NCBI GenBank assembly: GCA_947173485.1
Contig: CAMWFH010000001.1
Location: 248,001-312,000, forward strand
Source: an uncultured Clostridia bacterium
GTDB taxonomy: Bacteria > Bacillota > Clostridia > Oscillospirales > Oscillospiraceae
DNA length: 64,000 bases
Direction of reading: 5' to 3'
A program made the position numbers and the translations under genes. This document shows positions 49,749 through 57,765 of this stretch, piece after piece. A model generated the notes under the pieces. That model did no database searches, was not told the origin of the DNA, and saw only the letters and a program-made list of their open reading frames with translations. Position 1 is the first letter of the stretch. Every line of letters begins with the position of its first letter.

Positions 49749-52403
49749 ATGGACCATATCAAGAAAAACATCATACTCCCTGCGGCACTGACGGGCTGTC
49801 TCCTGCTGTCTCTGCTGGTCGGCGGGTCCTTTTTCATGAGATATCTGCGGGCACAGATCGCGGAGGAGCGCACCACCCAGCTCCTGGAGATCACCGCCCA
49901 GGTCCGGGTCAACCTGGACAACGCCTTGGACGCCCATTGGAACTACCTGACCGCCGCCGTCAACACCCTGCGCCAGCAGACCTTCGCCACGGCGGGGGAC
50001 GCGGTGGCCTACATCGGCACGCTGGAGGCGCTGCTGGAGACGGAGCGGTACAGCTCCATGCTCATGCTCTTAGACAGCCGGGGGAACTGCTATGACGCCA
50101 ACGGACGCCACGGCGTCTGGTCCGATATCGGCCTGATCTCCACCGGGGAGGCCCAGTACACCTTCATCACCGACAGCTACGTCTACCAGGGCAGCTACTG
50201 GGCCTTCGTCAGGAAGCTGGATGCCCCTTTGGAGACGGCGGACGGGGGCACGGTGTTCACCCACGCGGTGCTGCTGAAGGACGTGCAGACTCTGACGGAA
50301 TACTACGCCAGCGCCGCCTACGGCAGCCAGAACGAGACCTATATCCTAAAGAGCGACGGCACCCGGATGCACGATGACACCACCCAGCACAAGACCATCC
50401 ACGCCTACAACGTCCTCAAGGTCTTAGAGGAGATGGAGGGGCAGACGATCTCCGACCTCCGGGCGGCCCTGGAGGAGGCGGACCTCCTTTGCGGCAACTT
50501 CTCCGACAACAGCACAGAGTACTACTACTGCCTCTCCTCCCTGAAAGCGTATGACACCCTGCTCCTCTTCCTGATCCCGGCGGAGTTCGTGGCCGCCGGC
50601 ACCGTGGAGATGGTGGGGACCACCATTCGGACGCTGCTGTTCCTGGCGGTGGGGCTGGTGGCGCTGCTGGTGCTGGCCATCGCGGCCATCCTGCGGCAGC
50701 AGAGCGGCGAGCGTCTGTTCCGGCAGGAACAGGAGAACCTGCGCCGGCAGGAGGAGCTGAACCAGCAGCTGGGGGAGAGCAACGCCATGCTGGCCCAGTC
50801 CAAGGAGGCGGCGGAGCAGGCCTTCCAGATCGCGGAGGGCGCCAACCAGGCCAAGAGCGCCTTCCTCTCCAATATGAGCCACGATATCCGCACGCCCATG
50901 AACGCCGTCGTCGGCTTCGCCACCCTCCTGTCCAGAGACGCGGAGGACCCAGAGAAGGTCCGGGAGTACACCAAGAAGATCGCCGCCTCCAGCCAGCACC
51001 TGCTGGGGCTCATCAACGATATCTTAGATATCAGCAAGATCGAGGCGGGCAAGACGGTCCTGAACCTGTCGGACGAGAGCATCGTGGGCCTGATCGAGAA
51101 CATCGACTCCATCATCCGGCCCCAGATGCGGGCGAAGGGGCACCAGTTCGAGGTCTACAGCACCGATGTCCAGCATGAGCACGTCATCATGGATAAGCTG
51201 CGGCTGAACCAGATCCTGCTGAACCTGCTGTCCAACGCGGTCAAATATACGCCGGACGGCGGCCACGTCACCCTGACCATCCAGGAGCTTCCCTCGGGCG
51301 TCAAGAAGATGGCCCACTACCGGTTCATCGTGGCGGACGATGGCTACGGCATGAGCCCGGAGTATGTCCAGAAGATCTTCAGCGCTTTCACCCGGGAGGA
51401 GGACAGCGTCATCAACAAGATCCAGGGGACCGGGCTGGGCATGGCCATCACCAAGAACCTGCTGGACCTGATGGACGGGAAGATCTTGGTGGAGAGTGAG
51501 AAGGGGAAGGGCTCCACCTTTACGGTGGACCTGGACCTGCCCATCAGCGAGCAGGCGGTGGACCACCATTTCTGGCAGAAGAACGGGATCACCCGGCTCC
51601 TGACCATAGACGACGAGGAGGTCATCTGCCAGAACGTCCAGATGGCCATGCGGGACACCGGGGTCACGGTGGACTACGCCCTGAACGGGAACGCGGGGCT
51701 GGATATGCTCCGGCGCGCCGGGGAGGAGGGCCGGCCCTACCACATCGTGCTGCTGGACTGGAAGATGACGGGGATCGACGGCGTGGAGACCGCCAAGCGC
51801 ATCCGGCAGAGGGCAGCGGACAGGCCGCTCCTGGTCCTGACCAGCTACGACCTGCCGGAGATTGAGGTAGCGGCGGCCGAGGCGGGCGTCGACGCCTTCC
51901 TGCCCAAGCCCTTCTTCCTTACCAGCTTCCGCCAGAAGGTGGAGCAGATCCTGGAGCGGGCCGCCGGACCGGAAACGGCAGAGGAGGCGCCCGCCGATGA
52001 GGGCAGCCTCCTTCAGGGGATGCACATCCTGGTGGCGGAGGACAACGCGATCAACGCGGAGATCCTCAGCGAGCTGCTGGATATCGTGGGGGCCACCTGC
52101 GATGTCTGCGAGAACGGGAAGATTGCGGCGGACACCTTCGCAGAGTCTGTCCCCGGGCAGTACCAGCTGATCCTGATGGATGTCCAGATGCCGGTGATGA
52201 ACGGCTATGAGGCGACCAGGACGATCCGCGGCCTCTCCCACCCCCTGGCCCGGAGCATCCCCATCATCGCCATGACGGCCAACGCTTTCGCGGAGGACAT
52301 CCGGGACGCCCTGGAGGCCGGCATGAACGGCCATGTCGCGAAGCCCGTGGATATGGCGGTGCTGGAGCAGACCGTGCGGGAGGTGCTGGAGGCGATGCGG
52401 TAG
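49749..52403 (+). CDS. Hybrid sensor histidine kinase with two receiver domains
   Basis: 884 residues from ATG 49749. A membrane helix near residues 10-30, an exterior Cache-like domain (about 35-285, with MLMLLDSRGNCYDANGR and ETYILKSDGTRMH), and a second helix (TLLFLAVGLVALLVLAIAAI). HisKA with His378 in SHDIRTPMNAVVG and the ATPase core (NLLSNAVKYTPDGGH, GTGLGMAITKNLLDL) follow. Receiver 1 has phospho-acceptor Asp in IVLLDWKMTGIDG and receiver 2 has it in LILMDVQMPVMNGYEA. The exterior domain and the preceding lipoprotein suggest sensing of an external solute. No separate response regulator with a DNA-binding domain is encoded next to it. Confidence 0.9.
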   Translation: MDHIKKNIILPAALTGCLLLSLLVGGSFFMRYLRAQIAEERTTQLLEITAQVRVNLDNALDAHWNYLTAAVNTLRQQTFATAGDAVAYIGTLEALLETERYSSMLMLLDSRGNCYDANGRHGVWSDIGLISTGEAQYTFITDSYVYQGSYWAFVRKLDAPLETADGGTVFTHAVLLKDVQTLTEYYASAAYGSQNETYILKSDGTRMHDDTTQHKTIHAYNVLKVLEEMEGQTISDLRAALEEADLLCGNFSDNSTEYYYCLSSLKAYDTLLLFLIPAEFVAAGTVEMVGTTIRTLLFLAVGLVALLVLAIAAILRQQSGERLFRQEQENLRRQEELNQQLGESNAMLAQSKEAAEQAFQIAEGANQAKSAFLSNMSHDIRTPMNAVVGFATLLSRDAEDPEKVREYTKKIAASSQHLLGLINDILDISKIEAGKTVLNLSDESIVGLIENIDSIIRPQMRAKGHQFEVYSTDVQHEHVIMDKLRLNQILLNLLSNAVKYTPDGGHVTLTIQELPSGVKKMAHYRFIVADDGYGMSPEYVQKIFSAFTREEDSVINKIQGTGLGMAITKNLLDLMDGKILVESEKGKGSTFTVDLDLPISEQAVDHHFWQKNGITRLLTIDDEEVICQNVQMAMRDTGVTVDYALNGNAGLDMLRRAGEEGRPYHIVLLDWKMTGIDGVETAKRIRQRAADRPLLVLTSYDLPEIEVAAAEAGVDAFLPKPFFLTSFRQKVEQILERAAGPETAEEAPADEGSLLQGMHILVAEDNAINAEILSELLDIVGATCDVCENGKIAADTFAESVPGQYQLILMDVQMPVMNGYEATRTIRGLSHPLARSIPIIAMTANAFAEDIRDALEAGMNGHVAKPVDMAVLEQTVREVLEAMR

Positions 52404-52433
52404 GGAGAGCCTATCAAACCAGTTGATATGCGC

Positions 52434-52469
52434 AAAAAAAGCGATGGGCCGTGGGCTCATCGCTTTTTT
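52434..52469. terminator. Bidirectional terminator
   Basis: A 12-bp stem (52434-52446 with 52458-52469) with A7 and T6 ends. It serves the kinase on the plus strand and overlaps the stop codon of the minus-strand yaaA gene. Confidence 0.88.
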
Positions 52470-53214
52470 ACGATATCCAATACAGCACGGTGTGCGTCCC
52501 CTCGGAGACGGACCGCCAGAAGCGGTAACCCAGCTGGCCGAAGGCCGGGAGATCCGACAGGTCCGTGATGCCGTTCTCCGCCAGCCAGCGGACCATCTGC
52601 CCACGGGCCATCTTGCACAGGGTCCCCTTCTCCACGACCTTGCCGTCGGCCAGTTCCCCAAAGACGCAGGCGGCTGTTCGGACGCTCCCCGGCAGATGGG
52701 GCATCACTGCCCTGCTGTACTCCTTGGAGGCCAGGTCCAGCACCAGGTCTGTCTCCCCGGCCAGCTGCCGGGCCAGATGGTCTCCCCAAAACTGATACAG
52801 GTCCTGGCAGCCGTCCACGGACAGCTTGGCCTGCATCTCCAGCCGGTAGGGGACCACCCCGTCAAAGGGCCGCAGGAGCCCGTAGAAGCCGGAGAGGATG
52901 CGCAGATGTTCCCGGAGGTAGTCCAGATGGGCCGTCTCCATCACGCTGGGGGCCATGTAGCGGTACTGGATGCCCTCATAGGCGAGGATGGCCGGCGTGA
53001 GACAGCGGTCCAGGTCCATCTGGTCCAGCCGCTCGATATTCAGCTGGGCGATAGCGTCGTTGCACTTCCAGAGCCCTTGCAGCGCCTGGGGAGACATAGC
53101 CTGGAGGGCCGCTTTCAGCCGCCGGGCCTGCTCCAGGAACAGCGGCAGGCCGTCTACCGCAAAGCTGTCGGTATCCACCACCATCTTCTTGGCCGGGGCG
53201 ATGATGATTCGCAT
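52468..53214 (-). CDS. yaaA: YaaA-family peroxide-stress protein
   Basis: 248 residues from ATG 53214 (AGGAGGG site). Family motifs: MRIIIAPAKKMV, LLPF-like GFYGLLRPFDGVVPYRLEM, LVLDLASKEYSRAV and ARGQMVRWLAENG. E. coli YaaA limits free iron and protects DNA during hydrogen-peroxide stress and has a DNA-binding fold of its own type. Single gene here, convergent with the hybrid kinase. No Per box is seen upstream. Confidence 0.92.
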   Translation of the reverse strand: MRIIIAPAKKMVVDTDSFAVDGLPLFLEQARRLKAALQAMSPQALQGLWKCNDAIAQLNIERLDQMDLDRCLTPAILAYEGIQYRYMAPSVMETAHLDYLREHLRILSGFYGLLRPFDGVVPYRLEMQAKLSVDGCQDLYQFWGDHLARQLAGETDLVLDLASKEYSRAVMPHLPGSVRTAACVFGELADGKVVEKGTLCKMARGQMVRWLAENGITDLSDLPAFGQLGYRFWRSVSEGTHTVLYWIS

Positions 53215-53345
53215 GGGCGCAGCCCTCCTTGGCAGATAGATAGCCGAAGCGTCAAACGGCCGGGCAGATCGGACTTCCCGTCTGCCGTCTATTATACACA
53301 TATCCGGCAGGAAAGGCAAGGCGTCCTTTCCTCTGATGGCAGGCC

Positions 53346-54218
53346 TTAAAAACGCGCCTTCATCTCCTCCAGCAGCACCTCCGCCGCCGGGGTGAACACC
53401 GCATACTTTTTCCAGGCCAGGAACAGCTTGGAATAGAGCGGCGGCGTCAGGGGCCGAAAGCATAGAGGGCTGTCCGGTCCGGTGTCTGCCAGCTTGTCAA
53501 AGGAGAGCAGGCAGCCCAGACCCTCCCGGGCCATGACCCCGCCGTTGTACACCAGATTGCAGGTCGCCACGATGTTGAGCCGGTCCACCTTCTCCCGGAA
53601 CCAGTTTGAAAGCTCCTTTTGCAGGCCCTGCCGGGGACAGATCAGCGGGACCTCCAGCAGGTCCTCCGGGGCGACCGCCTCTTTTTCCGCCAGCGGGTGA
53701 TCCTTCCGCAGGATGACGCCCCAGGAGTCCATACCAGGCAGGGGGATGTGATCATATTTGGGCAGGTCGTTGGACTCCACCAGCACAGCGAAATCCAGCA
53801 GGCCCTGCTCCAGCCGCTCCGCCAGGTCGCTCCGGTCGCCGCTGTACAGATGCACCCGGATACGGGGGTATCGGGCCTGCACCGACTTGACGCACCGGGC
53901 CAGGTGCCGGATCCCGTCCGACTCCGCGCAGCCGATGTGGATATCCCCGCCGGCGATCTCCCCCAGGGCCTGGAACTCCGCCGCCGTCTTGTCCACCATG
54001 TCCAGGATGTCCTCCGCCCGCCGGCGCAGGAGCATCCCCTCGTCCGTCAGCCGGACATTGCAGCTGCCCCGGACGAAGAGCTTTTTGCCCAGCTCCGCCT
54101 CCAGGTCCTTCAGCTGCTTAGACAGAGTGGGCTGGGAGATATGTAGCCGCTTTGCCGCCCGGGTGATGCTGCCCTCCCGGGCCGCCTCCAGAAAATAGCG
54201 CAGTACGCGGATCTCCAT
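53346..54218 (-). CDS. LysR-family transcriptional regulator
   Basis: 290 residues. The N-terminal helix-turn-helix is MEIRVLRYFLEAAREGSITR with AKRLHISQPTLSKQLKDLE. The C-terminal periplasmic-binding-like effector domain includes HIGCAESDGIRHLARCV and LLCFRPL-type loops. LysR proteins usually control the divergently transcribed gene, here a hydrolase followed by a secreted flavodoxin. A palindrome at 54256-54270 lies in the shared 141-base gap. The effector is unknown. Confidence 0.93.
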   Translation of the reverse strand: MEIRVLRYFLEAAREGSITRAAKRLHISQPTLSKQLKDLEAELGKKLFVRGSCNVRLTDEGMLLRRRAEDILDMVDKTAAEFQALGEIAGGDIHIGCAESDGIRHLARCVKSVQARYPRIRVHLYSGDRSDLAERLEQGLLDFAVLVESNDLPKYDHIPLPGMDSWGVILRKDHPLAEKEAVAPEDLLEVPLICPRQGLQKELSNWFREKVDRLNIVATCNLVYNGGVMAREGLGCLLSFDKLADTGPDSPLCFRPLTPPLYSKLFLAWKKYAVFTPAAEVLLEEMKARF

Positions 54219-54255
54219 CCGATCACCTCCTGGGGACAGTATAGCAGGTCATGAT

Positions 54256-54270
54256 ATTCTTTACAAGAAT
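54256..54270. promoter_or_regulatory. Probable LysR operator
   Basis: ATTCTTTACAAGAAT is a perfect 6-3-6 inverted repeat, framed by CATGAT on both sides (54250-54255 and 54273-54278). It sits between the LysR gene and the divergent hydrolase, about 25 bp upstream of the hydrolase -35. Confidence 0.62.
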
Positions 54271-54293
54271 AACATGATATAGAAACAAAGTAT

Positions 54294-54322
54294 TTGCTAT
54301 CTTATCCTCCGAGGCGTATGAT
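54294..54322 (+). promoter_or_regulatory. Promoter of the hydrolase/flavodoxin pair
   Basis: TTGCTA (54294-54299), a 17-bp spacer and TATGAT (54317-54322), 37 bases before the hydrolase start. It lies just downstream of the palindrome, a position suited to activation by LysR. Confidence 0.68.
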
Positions 54323-54359
54323 AGCGGTATGAACAAAGCGAACAGGAGGACCGTCTATC

Positions 54360-55334
54360 ATGGAAGAACAGCTGGTATTGACCCAGGCATGGGACAAGAC
54401 CTTCCCCAAGAGCGAGCAGGTGGACCACAGCAAGGTGACCTTCCCCAACCGCTACGGCATCACCCTGGCCGCCGACCTGTATATCCCCAAGGGCGCCGCC
54501 GGGAAGCTCTCTGCCATCGCCGTCTGCGGGCCCTTCGGCGCGGTGAAGGAGCAGGCAGCCGGGCTATACGCCCAAACGATGGCGGAGCGGGGCTTCCTGA
54601 CGATCGCTTTCGACCCGTCCTTCACCGGCGAGAGCGGCGGCACGCCCCGCTATGTGGCCTCCCCGGACATCAACACCGAGGACTTCCAGGCGGCGGTGGA
54701 CTATCTTTCCCTGCGCCACGACGTGGACCCTGAGAAGATCGGCATCATCGGCATCTGCGGCTGGGGCGGCCTGGCGCTGAACGCGGCGGCGCTGGATACA
54801 CGAATCAAGGCGACGGTAGCCTCCACCATGTACGACATGGCCCGGGTGAACGCCAACGGCTACTTTGACGCCGAGGACAGCGAGGCGGCCCGATACGAGA
54901 AGAAGAGGGCCCTGAACGCCCAGCGGCTCACCGACCGCCGGAACGGTGCCTACGCCCTGGGGGGCGGCGTGGCGGACCCCCTGCCGGAGGACGCCCCCTT
55001 CTTCGTCAAGGACTACTACGACTACTACAAGACCCGGCGGGGCTACCACCCCCGGTCCCTCAACTCCAACGGCGGCTGGAACGTCACCGGCTGTATGTCC
55101 TTCCTCAACCAGCCCCTCCTGGCCTACGCCGGGGAAATCCGCTCCGCCGTCCTGGTCATGCACGGCGAAAAGGCCCACTCCTGCTACTTCAGCCGGGACG
55201 CCTTCGCCAAGCTGACCGGGGACAACAAGGAGCTGCTCCTTATCCCGGATGCCGTCCACACCGACCTCTACGACCGGACGGACATCATCCCCTTTGAGAA
55301 GCTGGCGCGCTTCTTCCGGGAAAATCTACAGTGA
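54360..55334 (+). CDS. Alpha/beta hydrolase, dienelactone-hydrolase type with Cys nucleophile
   Basis: 324 residues from ATG 54360 (AGGAGGA site). The nucleophile elbow is GIIGICGWGGLALN, with Cys where serine hydrolases have Ser, as in dienelactone hydrolases. An Asp occurs in TIAFDPSFTGESGG and the catalytic His is probably that of IPDAVHTDLYDR. The CGPFG loop near residue 58 supplies the oxyanion hole. The closest general class is the YcjY/YghX-like hydrolases. Its substrate is not known. It overlaps functionally with the next gene, a secreted SLH-flavodoxin 12 bases downstream. Confidence 0.85.
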   Translation: MEEQLVLTQAWDKTFPKSEQVDHSKVTFPNRYGITLAADLYIPKGAAGKLSAIAVCGPFGAVKEQAAGLYAQTMAERGFLTIAFDPSFTGESGGTPRYVASPDINTEDFQAAVDYLSLRHDVDPEKIGIIGICGWGGLALNAAALDTRIKATVASTMYDMARVNANGYFDAEDSEAARYEKKRALNAQRLTDRRNGAYALGGGVADPLPEDAPFFVKDYYDYYKTRRGYHPRSLNSNGGWNVTGCMSFLNQPLLAYAGEIRSAVLVMHGEKAHSCYFSRDAFAKLTGDNKELLLIPDAVHTDLYDRTDIIPFEKLARFFRENLQ

Positions 55335-55346
55335 GGTGATACTGCG

Positions 55347-56402
55347 ATGAGAAACAAACTTTTGGCTGCCCTGCTCTCCCTCTGCCTGCTCTTTGCGGCG
55401 CCGGCCTGCGCGGCGGATATGGACCGCCCCGCAGAGCAGGAGGCGGAAAAGCTGTCCGAGCAGAGCGAGCGCTTTACAGATGTCCCCGCCGGTGCCTGGT
55501 ATGCCGGGGCGGTCGGCTACTGCTGCCAGCAAGGCATCATGAACGGGACCACCGCCTCCACCTTTGCGCCAGAGGAGACCCTGACCCGGGCCATGCTGGT
55601 CACCATCCTGTGGCGGCAGGCACAAAAGCCGGCGGTGGACTACCTGATGCAGTTCTCCGATGTCCCAGAGGACCAGTGGTACAGTGAGGCCGTCCGCTGG
55701 GCCGCCAGCGAGAAGTTGGTGAGCGGCTATGGCGATGGCCGATTCGGCACCCATGATCCTATCGCCCAGGAACACTTGGATCTGATCTTCCGGCGGTACA
55801 CCGAGCAGCCGGTCACCAGCGGCATCCCCGGCTTTGACGGCAGCTCCCGGCCCGCCACACGGGCCCAGGCCGCAGCAGCGGTCATGAACTACGCCCAGCT
55901 CCCCCAGCAGGGGATAGCAGGATCTAAGATCCTGGTGGCCTATTTCTCCGCCACCGGAAATACCCGCCCAGTGGCGGAAAAGGTGGCGGAGGCGGCAGGC
56001 GGCGACCTCTTCGAGATCGTCCCCGCTCAGCCCTACACCGATGCCGACCTGAACTACAGCACCGACTGCCGGGCCAATGCCGAGCAGAACGACCCCGATG
56101 CCCGGCCTGCCATCGCCGGCACTGTGGAGGATATGGACCAGTATGAGGTGGTGCTCATCGGCTATCCCATCTGGTGGGGCCGTGCGCCTAAGATCATCCA
56201 CACCTTCCTGGAGGCCTACGACCTCAGCGGCAAGACCGTCGCCACCTTCTGCACCTCCGGGGGCAGCGGCCACGAGGACGCCACCCTTCGGGGATACGAG
56301 CCGGACGCCGTCTGGCTGGAGGGCCGGCGGTTCTCCGGCACGTCCCAGGTGGAGAGCTGGGTAGACAGCCTGGACCTGCCCGAGGCGCGCAGCGACTCTT
56401 GA
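55347..56402 (+). CDS. Secreted protein with SLH repeats and flavodoxin domain
   Basis: 351 residues. A signal peptide (MRNKLLAALLSLCLLFAAPA) precedes two to three SLH repeats (FTDVPAGAWYAGAVGYCCQQ, FSDVPEDQWYSEAVRWAA). From about residue 190 a flavodoxin-like domain follows: ILVAYFSATGNTRPVAEKVA (FMN-phosphate loop SATGNT), VLIGYPIWWGRAP and ATFCTSGGSGHED. The flavodoxin half matches the class used as NAD(P)H-quinone or flavin reductases in Firmicutes. A wall-attached flavodoxin is unusual because such proteins are normally cytoplasmic. It is co-transcribed with the hydrolase under probable LysR control. Confidence 0.82.
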   Translation: MRNKLLAALLSLCLLFAAPACAADMDRPAEQEAEKLSEQSERFTDVPAGAWYAGAVGYCCQQGIMNGTTASTFAPEETLTRAMLVTILWRQAQKPAVDYLMQFSDVPEDQWYSEAVRWAASEKLVSGYGDGRFGTHDPIAQEHLDLIFRRYTEQPVTSGIPGFDGSSRPATRAQAAAAVMNYAQLPQQGIAGSKILVAYFSATGNTRPVAEKVAEAAGGDLFEIVPAQPYTDADLNYSTDCRANAEQNDPDARPAIAGTVEDMDQYEVVLIGYPIWWGRAPKIIHTFLEAYDLSGKTVATFCTSGGSGHEDATLRGYEPDAVWLEGRRFSGTSQVESWVDSLDLPEARSDS

Positions 56403-56438
56403 ACCTAGGCGCGCCGCCCCGGCGGCGGATACAGAAAG

Positions 56439-56477
56439 AGCGGGATGCCCCCCTAGATCCGGGGCATCCCGCTTTTA
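56439..56477 (+). terminator. Terminator after the SLH-flavodoxin gene
   Basis: A perfect 13-bp stem (56439-56451 with 56461-56473) and a 9-base loop followed by TTTTACTG. Confidence 0.88.
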
Positions 56478-56497
56478 CTGTGCTATTTTTGGCACTG

Positions 56498-57763
56498 TCA
56501 GCTCCCCACGATCTTCGGCAGGGTAGAGCCGCCGTAGGGCATGGCCAGGACGGTGGCCGCCGGGCCCAGCTTCTCAAAAGCCCGGTCCAGGGCGGTCTGC
56601 ACGTCCGGCTGGGGCGTCAGGAAGATGGAGCGGACGAAGCTCTCCTCCAGCTCCGAGACCAGCCAGACCTCCGCCTTCTCCAAGGTCATGGCGATGGCGG
56701 CGGCCTTGTGGCCCCCCAGCTGGAAGTCCCGCCCGATCCGTTCGATCATAGCCTGGGGAGAGGGGGAGGTGGTCATCCACTCCTCAAAGACCCGCTCCCC
56801 CAGGCCCTCCCGGCAGGAGCCGATCAGGACGATCACACCGCCGGGCTTCACCGCGTGGCGGGCGTTGTCCAGGGCCTTCTGGGTCTGGTACAGGTTCAGG
56901 TCCTTCGGCGCGCCTCCCTGGCTCACCAGGACGATATCCGCCGGCTGGGACAGCTCCTTCCGATAGAGCCGGTCCAAGAAGGCGCAGCCCGCCCGGTGGG
57001 CCTGGACCGGGTGGCCCGCCACGGCCCGGAGGATCTCCTTGTGTTCGCTGAGGACCACGTTCAGGATAAAGTCGATGCCGCAGATCGCCCCGGCCTCCTC
57101 GATATCCATGCGGATGGGGTTCCCCTCCAGGGCCCCGGCACGGGCCTCAGGCCGGACCATCATGGAGTGGTTGCACTGGATGGCCTGCCGGGTGGAGATG
57201 CCGGGCATGATGGCCTTGGCCCCGCCGGAATAGCCGGCGAAGTAGTGGTACTCGATGTTGCCCAGGCAGATTCGCCGGTCCGCCTCCGCCACGACCCGGG
57301 TGATATCCACCGGGGTACCGGCAGCGGTAACGCCCAGATGGACGCAGTCCGCCGGGTCACTGTCCACGCAGGCGATCTCGTTCCAGGCCCGCTCACCGGC
57401 CAGGCGGCGCATCTCCTCCTGGGTGTGGGGGCGGTGACTGCCCAGAGCAAAGACCAGGGTGATATCCCCGGCCCGGACGCCGGCGGCGTACAGCTCCTCC
57501 AGCAGGGCTGGCATAACGGTCCAGGTGGGCATAGGGCGGGTGATGTCGCTGGTGATGATGGCGATCCGCTCCCCAGGCCGGACGATCTCCCCCAGCCGGG
57601 GGGAGCCGATCGGCTCTGCCAGGGCCCGGCGGACCTCCGCCTCCCCAGTCAGGCCGGCGGGGACCTCATTAGCGCGGAGCACGTCCAGCAGGTCCTCTTT
57701 AGGGACCCGCGCCTCCTGGACGCCGGTCCCCAGGCCAAAGGCCAGCTTGACAAACTCGCCCAT
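56498..57763 (-). CDS. larA: LarA-family nickel-pincer racemase/epimerase
   Basis: 421 residues from ATG 57763. Motifs: AIITSDITRPMP, FALGSHRPHTQEEM (nickel-pincer-side histidines), NIEYHYFAGYSGGAKAIMPG (catalytic His and Lys), NHSMMVRPEARAGALEGNP. LarA racemises lactate or related 2-hydroxy acids with a nickel-pincer nucleotide made by LarB, LarC and LarE. None of those genes is in this window, so they must lie elsewhere or the enzyme may use another substrate. It is the last gene of an operon with a transporter two bases before it and an esterase, which suggests uptake and use of a hydroxy acid. Confidence 0.88.
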   Translation of the reverse strand: MGEFVKLAFGLGTGVQEARVPKEDLLDVLRANEVPAGLTGEAEVRRALAEPIGSPRLGEIVRPGERIAIITSDITRPMPTWTVMPALLEELYAAGVRAGDITLVFALGSHRPHTQEEMRRLAGERAWNEIACVDSDPADCVHLGVTAAGTPVDITRVVAEADRRICLGNIEYHYFAGYSGGAKAIMPGISTRQAIQCNHSMMVRPEARAGALEGNPIRMDIEEAGAICGIDFILNVVLSEHKEILRAVAGHPVQAHRAGCAFLDRLYRKELSQPADIVLVSQGGAPKDLNLYQTQKALDNARHAVKPGGVIVLIGSCREGLGERVFEEWMTTSPSPQAMIERIGRDFQLGGHKAAAIAMTLEKAEVWLVSELEESFVRSIFLTPQPDVQTALDRAFEKLGPAATVLAMPYGGSTLPKIVGS

Positions 57764-57765
57764 GA

